Below the pieces are notes generated by a model that did not search any database, was not told the origin of the DNA, and saw only the letters and a program-made list of their open reading frames with translations. Positions 47,641 to 57,529 of a stretch of 64,000 bases of DNA are shown here, one piece after another; the first letter of the stretch is position 1, and every line of letters begins with the position of its first letter. This stretch comes from Purpureocillium takamizusanense. Taxonomy: Eukaryota; Ascomycota; Sordariomycetes; Hypocreales; Ophiocordycipitaceae. Location: NCBI RefSeq assembly GCF_022605165.1, contig NC_063069.1, positions 496,001 to 560,000 of the forward strand, written 5' to 3'. The translations under genes were made by a program, and so were the position numbers.

Positions 47641-49026
47641 ATGGCGCCTTTAAAGAAAGCTCAGCCTTTCAAGAAAGCCTTGCACTTTTCCGAGCAAGAG
47701 TTTCAGGACCGACGCAATCGGGCCCTGGAGCTCATGAAGCGGGAGAATCTAGACGGCTTCTTGATGACCAAACAAGAGTCCCTCTACTACTTCACCGGCT
47801 TTGACACCTTCGGATATGTCTTCTTCCAGGCCATGTATTTTCACAGCGACGGATCCATGCGGCTCATCACTCGCATTCCCGACCTCCGCCAGGCCTTGTA
47901 CACCTCGATTCTGGAGCAGAGTGACATCCTCATCCGGTCCGACGATGCAGGTAGCAACCCCGTCTCGTTGGTCCCCAAGGTCCTCAAAGATTTCGGCATC
48001 AACTCGTCGTCGAAGCGGATCGGCTACGAGCCAGACTCGTGTTCCCTGACCCATCGACTCGGCAAGGCCCTCGAGGAAGCCGTCCAGGGCCTCTGCACGC
48101 TCGTCGACCACAGCGACCTTTTCACTCGCGAGCTGCGCATCGTCAAGTCGGAGGCCGAGATGCGCAAGGTTCGCAAGGCGGCGTACCTGGCTGACTTTGC
48201 CCTCGTCCGGATGCTGAAGCTTGCCAAGCCCGGCGCGTACGAGGGCGATCTGTGGCGCGAAATCGTAGGCACAGTCTACGAGGGAGGTGGCGACGACCCG
48301 GCCAACGAGAACATACTGGTCTCTGGGAACAAGGCGGTCCTCACCCGGTACTCCACGGGCAAGGATAGTATTGACCGGCAGCTCACCGCGGAGCATGCCG
48401 CCGCCTACAAGCACTACCACGCCTGCTTGATGAGGACCATTCCCATCGGCGGGGTCACCAAATTGGCGCGGCGCATGCACGAGGTCAATGTGCTGCAGAT
48501 GGAAGCTGCCATGGAGGCTCTCAAGCCTGGTCGTGAGATCGGCGACGTCTTCGAGGCCTATGCCCGCGTCGCCGACGAGAACGGATTCCGCGACCAACGG
48601 TTCAACTCGTGCGGCTACAGCCTCGGAGCCACCTTTTCGCCCACCTGGATGGACTTTCCCATGTTTGTGCGCGGCCAGAACGTTGTCGCTAAGCCAGGGA
48701 TGGTCTTCTTCATCCACATCATTCTTATGGACAAGGCGACCGATACGGCAAGCTCTGTCGGTCATACGGTCGAAGTCACAGAGACCGGCTGTGTGCCGCT
48801 GTCTAAGCTGCCATTCTGCCTCACTCGAAAGCAGACCATCGCGGCGTGGAAGAAGGTTCGCAAGGAAGATTATGGGTTCACGTCCGAGGAGGAGGACGAG
48901 GGCGAGAACCTGCAGGACGTTGAACTGTCGGACGGCGACGACGACGCCGAGGACTTTGAAGTAGAGTATGACTTTAGTGGCTATACGCCCGCTGCTGCGC
49001 TTGGAGACCCGACGCAGAAGGCGTAG
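47641..49026 (+). CDS. M24 creatinase-family hydrolase, ectoine hydrolase (DoeA)-like
   Basis: Single-exon 461-residue pita-bread-fold protein. Block order (YYFTGFDTFGYVFFQ, TRIPDLRQALYTSILE, AAYKHYHACLMRTIPIG, SCGYSLGATFSPTWMD, GMVFFIHIILMD, SVGHTVEVTETG) matches the DoeA-type ectoine hydrolases and creatinases, which open a cyclic amidine or guanidine. The five metal ligands of M24 aminopeptidases are replaced: the Asp pair, the His of GHGIG (here GYSLG) and both Glu (here His in FFIHI and GHTVE), as in non-metal members. So a proline peptidase role is unlikely. The last 45 residues are an Asp/Glu-rich tail not found in bacterial relatives that I know. No intron. It lies tail-to-tail with the threonine aldolase, 273 nt apart. 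Confidence 0.82.
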   Translation: MAPLKKAQPFKKALHFSEQEFQDRRNRALELMKRENLDGFLMTKQESLYYFTGFDTFGYVFFQAMYFHSDGSMRLITRIPDLRQALYTSILEQSDILIRSDDAGSNPVSLVPKVLKDFGINSSSKRIGYEPDSCSLTHRLGKALEEAVQGLCTLVDHSDLFTRELRIVKSEAEMRKVRKAAYLADFALVRMLKLAKPGAYEGDLWREIVGTVYEGGGDDPANENILVSGNKAVLTRYSTGKDSIDRQLTAEHAAAYKHYHACLMRTIPIGGVTKLARRMHEVNVLQMEAAMEALKPGREIGDVFEAYARVADENGFRDQRFNSCGYSLGATFSPTWMDFPMFVRGQNVVAKPGMVFFIHIILMDKATDTASSVGHTVEVTETGCVPLSKLPFCLTRKQTIAAWKKVRKEDYGFTSEEEDEGENLQDVELSDGDDDAEDFEVEYDFSGYTPAAALGDPTQKA

Positions 49027-49299
49027 GAGGCTGGTAAGTACAAGCTAGTATCAGCGAAAGCTACAGAGCCTGAGATGAGACGTTATATTTTTTCCTGATG
49101 CATTTAATATCTCCGAGTACGAATGCGAATAAACAAATTCATGAGCGAAGGCGGACATATGTGGCATACACGTCAAGACAGGCAGATACTGCCTCTATCA
49201 CGTCCATTGTGGGCTACATTCATGTTGTCACTTACACTGACTGATTGCAGTGTACTCCATCTCGCAGCGCAAGTGCATGATCAGGATAATAAAGTGTAT

Positions 49300-50418
49300 T
49301 TAACTATACTCGTTCATCTTAGACGTGCTTCCATACCCGGACGGCCGTATCTTCGGCACGTAGTCGGGTGGCAGCGTTTTCGTGATCCTGACCGCTTCCG
49401 CGATGGCGCATTTCAGGTTCTCTATTGCCTCATCGCTCACCTGATGATGTAGGGAGATTCGCTCATCCATGAGCCTCACATTGAACTTTTCACACTGCTC
49501 CAGCAGCACGCCCATGTCCAGCTTGGATCTCGCCGCGTCAATGAAGAAAAAGTTGGTGTCCACCGGAATCTGCGGCACTACGCCGAGCGCCGCAAGATCC
49601 TCCTCCAGCTTCTTCGTCTTGCGGTGCGTCTCGGCCATGGTTGGCCACACTTCCTTGAGCGCGACCATGGCGGCGGACGTGAGGACGCCGGCCTGGCGGA
49701 TGCCTCCACCCTGCTGTTTCCTCAGCCACCGCGCCTGCTTGATGTTTTGCTTCGTGCTTGCGAGGACCCCGCCAATGGGCGCCCCGAGGCCTTTGGAGAC
49801 GCACATGGAGACGCTGTCGAAATACTGACAGTAGTCGGCCAGCGAGTGTCCTGTCGCGGCGGAGGCGTTCCACAGGCGCGCCCCGTCGCAGTGAACTTTG
49901 ATGTCGTGGGCGTGCGCAAATTCGGAAATCTTTCGTATTTCGTCTATGGGGGTGACGACGCCGCCTATCGTAATCTCCAGGCTGATGACTCTGGTAGGGG
50001 CCGTGTGGATGTCGTCGCCCAGCGTGACCCAATTTTTGACATCGTCAAGCGTCATGTATATGCCGTTGGCGGGGTGAACGGGCGTAACCATGGCCTGCGA
50101 CAAGATGGCCAGGCCAGAGCCCTCTTCTGCGTAGACGTGGGCTCGGTAGTCGCACAGGACTGAATGAGGCGGCTGGTTGAGATGAAGACGAACCCCAATT
50201 TGGTTGCCCATGGTACCAGAGAGCACGAACAGGGCGTCCTCCATTCCCGTCAGTCGGGCCACCTCGCGTTGGAAGTCGGACGTAGTTTGGTCTTCTTGGT
50301 ACACATCGTCGCCAAAGGTGGCACTCCCCATGGCCGCCAGCATCGCCGCCGTCGGCGTCGTGAAGGTGTCGCTGCGGAACTCATTTGCAGCTCTGGTGGG
50401 CGTGGTTGAGTTCGTCAT
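49300..50418 (-). CDS. GLY1: Low-specificity threonine aldolase (PLP enzyme)
   Basis: Cleaves threonine and other beta-hydroxy-alpha-amino acids to glycine and an aldehyde, in the cytosol. Single exon, 372 residues, the usual length. Landmarks: FRSDTFTTPT at the N-terminus, FGDDVYQED, the PLP-phosphate region LSGTMGNQIG, HCDGARLWNA with the cofactor-binding Asp178, and the Schiff-base lysine K209 in CVSKGLGAPIGG. The common LENT tetrad reads LEIT here (ISLEITIGG), a change next to the active site that may alter substrate choice. It shares an 832-nt upstream region with the M20 enzyme and converges with the DoeA-like gene. Intronless, unlike most genes in the window. Confidence 0.93.
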   Translation of the reverse strand: MTNSTTPTRAANEFRSDTFTTPTAAMLAAMGSATFGDDVYQEDQTTSDFQREVARLTGMEDALFVLSGTMGNQIGVRLHLNQPPHSVLCDYRAHVYAEEGSGLAILSQAMVTPVHPANGIYMTLDDVKNWVTLGDDIHTAPTRVISLEITIGGVVTPIDEIRKISEFAHAHDIKVHCDGARLWNASAATGHSLADYCQYFDSVSMCVSKGLGAPIGGVLASTKQNIKQARWLRKQQGGGIRQAGVLTSAAMVALKEVWPTMAETHRKTKKLEEDLAALGVVPQIPVDTNFFFIDAARSKLDMGVLLEQCEKFNVRLMDERISLHHQVSDEAIENLKCAIAEAVRITKTLPPDYVPKIRPSGYGSTSKMNEYS

Positions 50419-51250
50419 GTTGCCGGAGGGAGGTCCTGAATTGCTCTTGTCGATGAGAAGACTGCAGTACTGTCTAAGCTTTGGAGATGCGTATAGTTAC
50501 ATATCCCACGTGAAAGTACGACACATTCACACATTTGCCATAAAACTTTGGCCCGACGTCGGGGACGGCACAACATCGCTGGGACTAAGATCGGCGGCAC
50601 CCCAGGCCGGTCGTACCTCCTCGGTGCTTGCGCGTACCGGCGGCTTGCGCCCTCCGACCCTGCCTAGCTGATCGGCCCTTCATCAAGTGATCAAGTTTCA
50701 TGTCGCGGATTTGGCTGGCCGGTCTCGCGCCGGGGAGCTACAAGTAAGCATGCTTGAACGATCGAGACATGCCTCGGGCTCCTTTCCCCTGATGGCACGC
50801 GCCGGGACCGCAGCACTCTTGGAACGCGAGGGACGGCATGGCACACTCTATGTGACTTGCTTGGACAGACTATTACGTTTCTCTGATTCACAGGAATCTA
50901 GACCGCCGACACGAGTCAAATGCGAGACCGGCCGGACGAAAGGACAAGAACACGGTCCTTCGTGTATTTCGTGTATCAGGGACGGTAATCCGTCCCTTCG
51001 TGTTCGACCAATTGCACAGCAAGCCGGTTGGCCGGGTGGCGCAGTGAATAAAGATGTGCATGGTGATAAGACGAGGTGCCAAAACGCGGGGGCTGGCTAG
51101 TCGGTACGCAGGCGGTACTTACACCGTTACCCATCACGTCTACATCGCATCAAAAGTGTGGAAGCGGTGCTGAAGGGGGGGGGGGGTTCAAAGCCACATT
51201 CGCCCTCTTTGTCTGTCGTAAACGTTCGGTAACTGTCCAAGCCTAACAGT
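50419..51250. promoter_or_regulatory. Bidirectional promoter between threonine aldolase and M20 enzyme
   Basis: 832 bases separating two divergent starts. A CCAAT box is seen at 51,008-51,012 and a GATAAG word (the AreA/Nit2 nitrogen-regulator consensus) at 51,065-51,070. Single sites of this size occur often by chance. A poly-G run lies at 51,176-51,186. No gene is visible. Confidence 0.4.
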
Positions 51251-52987
51251 ATGGCAAAACAACGAAACGCGTCCCAGTCGCGCAGCAACGCGCTGCTGTC
51301 GCTCCTATTCCGCTCGGCGATCTTGGTCGCCGTGTTATCACTTGCGTTGACATACCTCAATAATTCGCTTTGGTCTCGCATCACGGAACGCCTTGGTCGC
51401 GACCTGGACAAGTACGTCAGGGGCAGTAGCTCTCATGTATGCAGGCAAGCAGCAAAGCTCTCGCCAACAAACACGAAATCGGAGCGCTTTGTCCGGGGCA
51501 AGGTCGAATCGCCAGCGTACCATGCAGAGATCATCCAGAAACTCTCTGGCATCATCCAGATACCCTCGGAAAGCTACGACGAGCTCGGACCCATTGGCAC
51601 CGACGACCGCTGGAATGTCTTCTACCGCATCGAGGCTTTCATCAAGTCGAAGTATCCAAAGGTCCTCGAAAAGGCCGTATTGGAGCATGCAAACACCCAC
51701 GGCCTGGTATTAACATGGAATGGAAGCCTGCCGTCGTCACAGGCCAAGCCGCTCCTCATGCTTGCGCATCAAGATGTCGTACCCGTGCTCGCCGACACCG
51801 TGCAAGACTGGACACACCCACCTTACCAGGGACATTTTGACGGCGAGATCATCTGGGGCCGAGGCGCCACGGACGACAAAGGCTATATGATCTCTATCCT
51901 CGAGAGCGTCGACTTGCTTATGAAGAGCGGATTCGAGCCAAAGAGAACTGTGATATTGGCGTTTGGCTGCGACGAAGAGATCAGTGGCGAGAATTGCGGG
52001 CGGCCCATCGCAGATTTTCTACATCGTCGATACGGCGACGAGGGTATATACCTGATCATGGACGAGGGCTCCATGGGGATACAGAAAGAGTTCAACCAGT
52101 CCTTTGCCATGGTCAGTGTCGCCGAGAAGGGGTATCTCGATATCGGCATCAACGTGACGTCGACTGGTGGCCATGCGTCAACGCCGCCGGACCATAATGT
52201 CATCGGCATCATGTCGGAAATCGTCCTGGCCATTGAGGAAAATGCATTCCCGGGAAGAGTTACGACAAAGAACCCGATGTTTGGCTTCCTGGAATGCGCA
52301 GCTGTACACGCTCCGCCATCCAGTATGCCTTTGGCGGTGCGAAAGAGATTGAGCTCGGTCGCACGCGGCGATGCCCATGCGGAGACACAACTGGCACGAG
52401 ACCTGGACGATATGCGATATTACTTCCGCACAAGCCAGTCAGTTGGGAAGATGAGTGGCGGCGTTAAGATAAACGCCATACCGGAAATCGCATCCTCCAT
52501 GGTCAATCTTCGTCTGGCCGTGGAGTCGTCAATCAGCCTTGTCCAACAGCACTACGAGAATCTCGTCCGGCCCATTGCACAAAAACATGGCATGGTCTTT
52601 GAGGGATTTCAATCGTCGTATGAATCCACCGAGCGCCGAAAAGTGAGCCTCTATGGAGTCGACGCCTTGGAGCCCGCGCCCGTCTCTCCGCTCGACAGCG
52701 AATCCTGGAGGGTTCTGTCTGGCACAATCCGAAATACACTACGGCCACTGGACGATGACAACGAACTCATTGTCACGCCATACTTGATGCCTGCCAATAC
52801 CGACACCAAATTCTTCTGGGCATTGACCAAGAACATATACCGATTCACGCCAATCAATCTCGTGGAAAATCTGAATAGGGCGCACACAACCAACGAGTTC
52901 ATCCGCGCGGACGAGTTTGTCAGAGAGCCTCTTTTCTTTGCTACCTTGATTTTAAATGCAGACGATGCGGTTCAAGCTGGAGACTAG
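51251..52987 (+). CDS. CPS1: M20 metallopeptidase, carboxypeptidase S type, membrane-anchored
   Basis: Zinc-dependent exopeptidase/aminoacylase. Yeast Cps1 releases C-terminal residues from short peptides in the vacuole and reaches it as a type II membrane protein. Single exon, 578 residues. One helix (about residues 17-38) follows a basic N-terminus. Catalytic motifs are in order: LMLAHQDVVPV (zinc His), WGRGATDDKG (bridging Asp), FGCDEEISG (catalytic Glu pair), LIMDEGS, the dimerisation-domain segment STGGHASTPP, and the final AHTTNEFI with a zinc-side His. M20 relatives also hydrolyse N-acyl amino acids, so a role in deacylation is possible. It is head-to-head with threonine aldolase and tail-to-tail with the permease, 282 nt apart. 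Confidence 0.92.
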   Translation: MAKQRNASQSRSNALLSLLFRSAILVAVLSLALTYLNNSLWSRITERLGRDLDKYVRGSSSHVCRQAAKLSPTNTKSERFVRGKVESPAYHAEIIQKLSGIIQIPSESYDELGPIGTDDRWNVFYRIEAFIKSKYPKVLEKAVLEHANTHGLVLTWNGSLPSSQAKPLLMLAHQDVVPVLADTVQDWTHPPYQGHFDGEIIWGRGATDDKGYMISILESVDLLMKSGFEPKRTVILAFGCDEEISGENCGRPIADFLHRRYGDEGIYLIMDEGSMGIQKEFNQSFAMVSVAEKGYLDIGINVTSTGGHASTPPDHNVIGIMSEIVLAIEENAFPGRVTTKNPMFGFLECAAVHAPPSSMPLAVRKRLSSVARGDAHAETQLARDLDDMRYYFRTSQSVGKMSGGVKINAIPEIASSMVNLRLAVESSISLVQQHYENLVRPIAQKHGMVFEGFQSSYESTERRKVSLYGVDALEPAPVSPLDSESWRVLSGTIRNTLRPLDDDNELIVTPYLMPANTDTKFFWALTKNIYRFTPINLVENLNRAHTTNEFIRADEFVREPLFFATLILNADDAVQAGD

Positions 52988-53269
52988 GTAGCATCGTCAT
53001 TTATGGAACAGAAAACTGCTTCGGAGGTCGTTTGTTGAACCTTCCCTAGCCGCAGTTTACTGTCAATAGTGAGCATGCATTGTAGCCTCAATCATATGCA
53101 TGTGTAGTCAAAGTTTTATCGCACTGACCGTCGATTGGCGACGGAAGCAATTGAACCGCTGCTTGAAGCACATGGTTATGGATGCATGCACTCTCAAGGC
53201 TTCGACACAAGACACACAGTGTCATTCCAAGTCTTTCTCATTGGATGCGACTCCAAGTGCAATGTCGGT

Positions 53270-55354
53270 CTACTCGAAGAAGCTGTTGAGATACCCCGAT
53301 ACCTTGCCACGCTTTGGCTTCTCATATAGAGCCTCGTACAGGTCGATGTCACTCTTGGTTGAGCCAAGTTGGAGATCTGCAGTGCCCGGGCGGACGTAGG
53401 ATGTTCGCCGCACGACCTTCCAGAAAACAAAAGCCGCAGGGAACAGGCCGACCATTGTGTAGCTCGTGAAAAAAGTCGTAACATTCCATCCCCCATCAAT
53501 AAAGACGTTGTATCCAAGCACTAACATCATGACAAATGTTGCGCATAGGGCGTACCAGGCCGCGTAGGGTTGCAGGTAGCCCCGGTACGGAAGAGTCTTG
53601 CGATCGATGCCCTGTCGCTTGAGCGCGGAATAGAAGTGGAGGTACGTGATGACCGTCCCGAAGTAGTTGAGCAGATATGACGCTGTACAGATGCCCACGA
53701 GCCAGTTGAGGACATCGGCTGAGGATTTGCTGAGCTGCAGCAGTGAGAGCAGGCAGAAGGCCAACGCAGCGATGACGGCATACAGGGGAACTCCAAACTT
53801 CGTGCACTTAGCAAAGAAGGATGGGGCTTTCCCGTCAAGGGCCATGCCGTGTAAGACTCGGGCGGCTGAGAATACGACATTGTTTCCCGCCGATAGGACG
53901 GATGTCATGATCAGCGCGTTGACGAGATCCGGAACTCCTTTGATGCCAAAGTGCACCATGGAAATGACATACGGAGACCTATCTTGTCAGCCCAGAATTT
54001 TTGGCGCCTGAGGAGGATCAACCTACGCAGCACCCGTGCCGCTTCCCTCCTTGTCCCCGTCGATGAAGCCTGCCAACATCTCATCGTTGTATGGGATTAC
54101 AATGGCGACACAGAGGGCTCCGCCGATGAAGAAGAACATGAGGCGCCAAACGAATGACGCATATGCCTTCTTCATAAGCCTGCGTGGGTTCTCCGCCTCG
54201 GCAGCAGCCATGGCAATGAACTCAGGCCCAACCATCCTTCATACTGTCAGCGCTGCTTCTGAGCACTGGTGGGGTTTATAGGAGCACGTACGTGAACGAT
54301 CCTTGTATCATGCAAGAAAGTAGGCCAAGGAACCGACCCGTGTCCCCAGGCACGAGGTGTTCGACAAAGGCGCCCTGCAAAAGTCAGTACAGCTGTCAAT
54401 GCCGGCGCGGTTGCTGTCGCGGTAATAATTACGGGATTGTTCCAGTAGCGAAACCCGTAAGCATCATGGCGTGGGTTTCCTCCCACCATGGTGACGAAGG
54501 TATACATCATAAGGCCAACCATGAGAAAGATCTTAAATATCGACATGTAAAACTCTGATGTCCCGAACCATCGCACGGCGAGGCCATTGAGGACCCTATC
54601 ACTCAACGTCAGTTTACGTTCAACATTTTTAAATCGGAGCTCAATTGATACGTGACTTACGCAAAGATGGCCAAACACACCACGACCACCGCCGCGACGG
54701 GGATCTTGTCAGTCCAGTACGTGAGCAACACGTGGATGGCCGTGATCTCGTAAGGAATATTGAAGGCTGCAACGGTCACAAGGGTCAATGCGGGAGCGTG
54801 GAAGATATACTGAACGGGTGTCGGGCCTACCCATGAGGAAAAAGTAGTTCCATCCCATGGCAAAACTCAGTGCATCATCGACCCAGAAGCCGGCAAGGCG
54901 CACGAACGGCGACGCAATGGGAAGATATGTAACCATTTCCGCTAAGGTCTTGATTAGCAGAGGGATGTCGGGGAACATGTGCAAACAAAACCTACCAAAA
55001 CACTGGTTGACGGCAACAATGATGCTTCCATAGATTACGAACCCCAGGAATAGCCCGGCTGGGCCCCCCTTGGGTAGCGATGCACCCATCTGGACAAATA
55101 GAGCTTTGCTGGGTCAGAGACGAGCTATGGAAATTGGTCAAGTACGCACAGGTCCCAATGGCACCTCCAACTGCAAAGAGCTGGATCTCCTTGCCACCGA
55201 GTCTGCGATGCAGGTGCTGCGAGCCGGCCGAGATCAGCTCTGCGGGCAGAGCTGCCTCGCTGCCCGCGTCTTTGTTGTCCGAGTCGGCATCGCGACCGGG
55301 CGGGTCGGGCGGGTTGCGATCGTTCAGCGTCTCAAGGTGTGTTGCAGTGGCCAT
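53270..55354 (-). CDS. Amino acid permease, yeast amino-acid transporter (YAT) family
   Basis: Plasma-membrane proton symporter for amino acids. Eight exons give 564 residues. Introns are at 55,104-55,149, 54,942-54,995, 54,767-54,830, 54,596-54,660, 54,375-54,432, 54,237-54,291 and 53,979-54,026. The start at 55,354 (MATATHLETLND) is the first ATG; the frame is open further only through a TTG. Family blocks: LGGKEIQLFAVGGAIGTSLF at the first helix, AEMVTYLPIASPFVRLAGFW, GWNYFFLMAFNIPYEITAIH, VGPEFIAMAAAEAENPRR and SVLSAGNNVVFSAARVLHGM. Twelve helices are expected and the hydrophobic segments agree. Two acceptors (AAAG at 55,104 and GAAG at 54,237) are unusual but needed to keep the family sequence. 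Confidence 0.88.
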
Positions 55355-57165
55355 CCTCGATTCGTAACGACTCAATAATACATTGACCAGAGAGGCAAGA
55401 TGAGCAGTGATGGAAGCGGAACGAGGAAGAGGTGGAAGCTGCCATGTTCATAAGGAGTCTTGTTTGTGCCGCGGGCCGGGTACTCCAAAGTCACTCTCAT
55501 GTACCCCAGTCATGAAAGCGTTGCCATCGTGCAGATCATCAAGATCGGCGCCGTCAACCCCGCGTTGCCAGCGATCCCCACCTTGCCAATGCTGGAATGT
55601 CTGGAAGAGGGCTTGAAAAGCTACCAATCCGGCTCGTCGGCAGTAAGAACCATCCGAGCTTACACTACACAAGCAGCTTCGCCAGATGACTTTTCCGCGG
55701 GAAACATGTGCAACAAATTGTGCTTGTATTTTCACAACGGAAGATGTTCATACGGTGCAGGTGAACGCGTGAGTGTAGACAGATACACCTGGCACAGATG
55801 TCACCTGTGCAGTTCAAGTGTTGGCTCCTCACGGAGCAGCTATTCGACCTACTACTTCTGCGTTTTCAAACTCACGCGGGGTTGATGAAGGCATCCACGC
55901 AGGTTGCTTGGGGTGTGTCAACGTACTTGAGAGCGTTGAGGTGAGGAGTTGCTTAATAGCCACGCTGTAGCTGGGGCCGCATGATTGAGATGGGGTAAGA
56001 ACATGTACCGAAAACATCTGCAGTTCTAGGTCTTATTGCAGAGTTCCTCCCGCTACTTTATCCGTATTGAATGCCTGGAGCGACTTGCTAGGTTTGGTCA
56101 ACGATGCCCTGGATCGTTTGCTTGTCTTATGAACACTAAAGGTCATGGACACGGAAAGATTAGTCAATCACGGATTTCGGGCTGAAGGATTTGTCTGTGG
56201 CAGGCAAAATGCAAATACATAACGGGTTTTCTTTAAATTATTTTAGCTTTACGGTACGGGCAACGTGGTGGTGACGTGGTATGGCCCGTCTTCTTAATTT
56301 TGCGTGGCGAATTAAGGCCATGGTTCCTTGCTAATTCTGGATTCGTTATTAAAGCCTTCGGGCAATTGCTAAGGCTTTACTCTGACTCTATGTACGGTTG
56401 GCGACAGCGTTCCGGCAGTGAAGCATGTAGGCTAGTCGAAATCGATGAGGAAAGTATTGAGCACTGGCCGGGGGTCACGGAAGGGGCTCATCGCCGGGAG
56501 GGATGGGGGTTTACGTGGTAGGCTGATGCCTGGAGATGCATTGTTCGTAGCATGTTCCATTTGGTGGACCATGCCCGGAGACGTGAGGGTAGGAGCGCCG
56601 GCGACGACATGGAGCTATCAGCTTGGTTGGGAATAGATCAGGCAGCACTAAAACTGCCTCCGTAATGACTTGAAACAAGACTCGGAACCTCCGTCGAATT
56701 GATGACAGCATATTTGCTCTCACGGACGGTTCAATGTTAACGGACTAGGAGACTGTGGTCATGGGAGCAGCATGAATCATTTCCTCAGCATAGCACGTAC
56801 ACGCAGTGAGTCCGGCAACTCAGTAGCGAGCCTGAAGCAGGCCAAAGCTGTGGGCGCAGCTTGGAGCCAAGTTTCAAGGTCCCTCAAGCCCAGATAAGGC
56901 GGTTTCGAAGCATTATCATTGATAGACCCTGACATTGTCATTACGCGCGTAAACTCGGACGGGATAGCTTTTTGTCAAGACGGCTCGTAAAACCGTGTCC
57001 TGGTGTAACTAGGCTTACGTACGTCACTGTCCAGACTATTGTCACGGCATATGGGAGGACCACCTGTCGAGACTGTGAACCATTATTTATACCCCTGCTT
57101 CTCTGGCTAGACATCTTGCCGTTGACTCCCAAACACAGCGACGTTTACATGCACCAAGAGCAAAG
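55355..57165. other. Intergenic interval, AT-richer right half
   Basis: 1.8 kb. The left part is the permease promoter. An open frame at 55,460-55,885 (plus) has no recognisable family features. From about 56,000 the sequence is lower in GC, which may be an old degenerated region, but no transposon domain can be read. Confidence 0.4.
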
Positions 57166-57529
57166 ATGACACTCATGACGAAGTTGTTCGTTACATGCAG
57201 CTTCTACGCTATATGTATGTCCGCCTACGACGAGGTGATCAATATTCACGGTACTGAAATCCAGGTCGGAGTAAGTCTGGCTCATAGGACGCTCGTTTGT
57301 CCTTCTCTCCCGTTCCTCTTCGGGCGGTATAGCGCAAGGGTGTGGCTAATAAAGCTTTTTGCGATAGCGATGCGATCCAGAGCTCAATGTGTGCAAGCCA
57401 CATATGAAGAGGAAAACACCTCGGGCAAGAAAAGATTGGGTGGATGCCGGCCAGCCATGGAATGTTCCAAGCAAGCCTTGTTCACAAGACGGCCCGGTTC
57501 GTACTCTTCCCACTGATTGCAAAACCTGA
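57166..57529 (+). CDS. Small secreted cysteine-containing protein (88 aa)
   Basis: Unknown function, candidate effector. Exon 1 (57,166-57,270) encodes a signal peptide (MTLMTKLFVTCSFYAICMSA) and a short pro-region. A phase-0 intron (57,271-57,367, GTAAGT donor, GCTAAT branch, GATAG acceptor) leads to exon 2, which opens with RCDPELNVC and has further cysteines in SKPCSQDG and TDCKT. The exon 2 frame has no ATG-led alternative of quality. The middle is basic (KRKTPRARK), a possible dibasic processing site. Gene layout and the Cys-x6-Cys start of exon 2 match the gene at 15,299-15,690. Confidence 0.55.

Noticed and set aside
55460..55885. 141-codon open frame upstream of the permease
   Set aside because: Composition is unremarkable, no domain or good start context, and it overlaps the permease promoter.
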